Source of the DNA: Propionibacteriales bacterium
GTDB lineage: Bacteria; Actinomycetota; Actinomycetes; Propionibacteriales; Nocardioidaceae
Assembly (NCBI GenBank): GCA_026392455.1
Contig: JAPLCB010000003.1
Span: forward strand, 62,001 to 126,000
DNA length: 64,000 nucleotides
Direction of reading: 5' to 3'
Shown here: piece after piece, positions 63,353-64,000 of the stretch
How the letters are laid out: each line of letters starts with the position of its first letter
Numbering within the stretch: position 1 is the first letter of the stretch
Position numbers and translations under genes: made by a program
The notes under the pieces: generated by a model
The model's input: the letters and a program-made list of their open reading frames with translations, nothing else
Database searches by the model: none
What the model was told of the DNA's origin: nothing

Positions 63353-64000
63353 GTGACCGCGCAGGGCAACGACCACAGCAGTTTCGGGCGCGTCGAAGCG
63401 GACGGAACCGTCTATGTCCGGATCGGCGACGAGGAACGGGTCGTCGGTCAGTACCCCGAAGGCACGCCCGAAGAGGCACTCGCCTTCTACACCAAGCGAT
63501 ACGAAGGCCTCGCCTTCGAGGTCCAGCTCGTCGAGCAGCGGGTCCGTTCGGAGGCGATGAGCCCCGACGAGGCCACCGCCTCGATCGCCCGGATCTCCGA
63601 GCAGCTCGTCGAACCGCACGCGGTCGGCGACATCACCGCCCTGCTCGCGCGGCTGAACTCGCTGAAGCCGGTGATCGGCATCCAGCGGGAGAAGCGGCGC
63701 GCCGAGCGCTCCGCGAAGGTCGAGGAGTCCCGGACCCGCAAGAACGCCATCGTCACCGAGGCCGAGAAGATCGCCGCCGGGACCGACTGGCGCAACGGCG
63801 CCAACCGGCTCCGCGACCTGCTCGCCGAGTGGAAGGACCTCCCCCGCCTGGAGAAGGCCGCCGACGACGAGCTCTGGCACCGCTTCTCCGGCGCCCGGAC
63901 CACGTACACCCGCGCCCGCAAGGCGCACTTCGCCGTCGTCTCCGAGCAACGCGACGGTGCCCGGGTGATCAAGGAACGCCTGGTCACGGAGGCCGAGGCC
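63353..64000 (+). CDS. DUF349 domain-containing protein, 3' end outside window
   Basis: The frame runs from a GTG at 63353 (gaaggggt 5 bases upstream) to the window end without a stop, giving at least 216 residues. It reads MTAQGNDHSSFGRVEADGTV followed by helical, highly charged sequence with the DUF349 pattern TDWRNGANRLRDLLAEWKDL and LWHRFSGARTTYTRARKAHF. DUF349 proteins are long coiled-coil proteins of unknown function. It is divergent from the MBL gene with a 151-bp gap. Confidence 0.88.
   Translation, partial: MTAQGNDHSSFGRVEADGTVYVRIGDEERVVGQYPEGTPEEALAFYTKRYEGLAFEVQLVEQRVRSEAMSPDEATASIARISEQLVEPHAVGDITALLARLNSLKPVIGIQREKRRAERSAKVEESRTRKNAIVTEAEKIAAGTDWRNGANRLRDLLAEWKDLPRLEKAADDELWHRFSGARTTYTRARKAHFAVVSEQRDGARVIKERLVTEAEA

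Overview
This window is a stretch of high-GC actinobacterial chromosome. Most likely it comes from the Nocardioidaceae (Nocardioides-like), an inference from gene content and codon use rather than from a marker gene. Almost every gene is on the minus strand, GTG starts are frequent, and many neighbours overlap by ATGA, GTGA or TGATG. The gene order follows blocks also seen in Mycobacterium: pgsA-like/DUF881/sbp/DUF881/gcvH/FHA, pyrR-to-pyrF followed by mihF/gmk/rpoZ/coaBC/metK, the rib/his block, and efp/nusB/aro followed by mltG/ruvX/alaS/rarA/aspS/hisS. It is therefore mainly a core-genome window with a few lineage-specific islands. No prophage, transposase, CRISPR array or restriction system was seen. 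Layout: 1-4634 holds the pgsA-like/DUF881/sbp/gcvH cluster, the first codons of a zinc-ribbon FHA protein, a previously uncalled 35-residue cysteine-rich peptide gene and an AI-2E family permease. 4714-12178 is a mixed accessory region: an RlmC-like rRNA methyltransferase, two SRPBCC proteins, a hexapeptide acyltransferase, an SDR, an ECF sigma factor with a probable autoregulated promoter and its membrane partner, a mesaconyl-CoA hydratase-like MaoC protein and a CDP-glycerol transferase. 12257-14057 holds an FeS-type (6-4) photolyase whose 3' end overlaps a convergent tRNA-Pro(GGG) gene. 14140-19530 contains hisG/hisE and the riboflavin operon ribD-ribE-ribBA-ribH behind an FMN riboswitch. 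19557-20901 is a lineage-specific spot with a lipoprotein and an apparently frameshifted small secreted protein. 20902-31058 runs rpe, rsmB, mmcQ, fmt, def, priA, metK, coaBC, rpoZ, gmk, mihF. 31145-41348 is the full pyrimidine operon pyrR-pyrB-pyrC-(PH)-carA-carB-pyrD-pyrF plus a lipoprotein, preceded by a PyrR-binding RNA hairpin. 41466-45903 is accessory: a WS/DGAT acyltransferase, a thrombospondin type 3 repeat surface protein and a flavoprotein disulfide oxidoreductase. 45961-63201 carries nusB, efp, the shikimate genes aroQ-aroB-aroK-aroC with aroE, a prepilin peptidase, mltG, ruvX, alaS, rarA, aspS, hisS and a metallo-hydrolase. The window ends inside a plus-strand DUF349 gene. How it works together: the tightly overlapping blocks make UMP from bicarbonate and glutamine, riboflavin from GTP, and chorismate precursors, and supply translation factors and aminoacyl-tRNA synthetases. 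Two RNA switches are visible, FMN for ribD and PyrR for pyrR, and both appear to act by hiding a ribosome binding site. The most unusual items are the 35-aa CxC...CxxCxC peptide gene, the frameshifted secreted-protein gene upstream of the 19557 lipoprotein, a 22-bp-spaced dispersed repeat at two loci, nested inverted repeats just before the photolyase start, and the photolyase/tRNA overlap.
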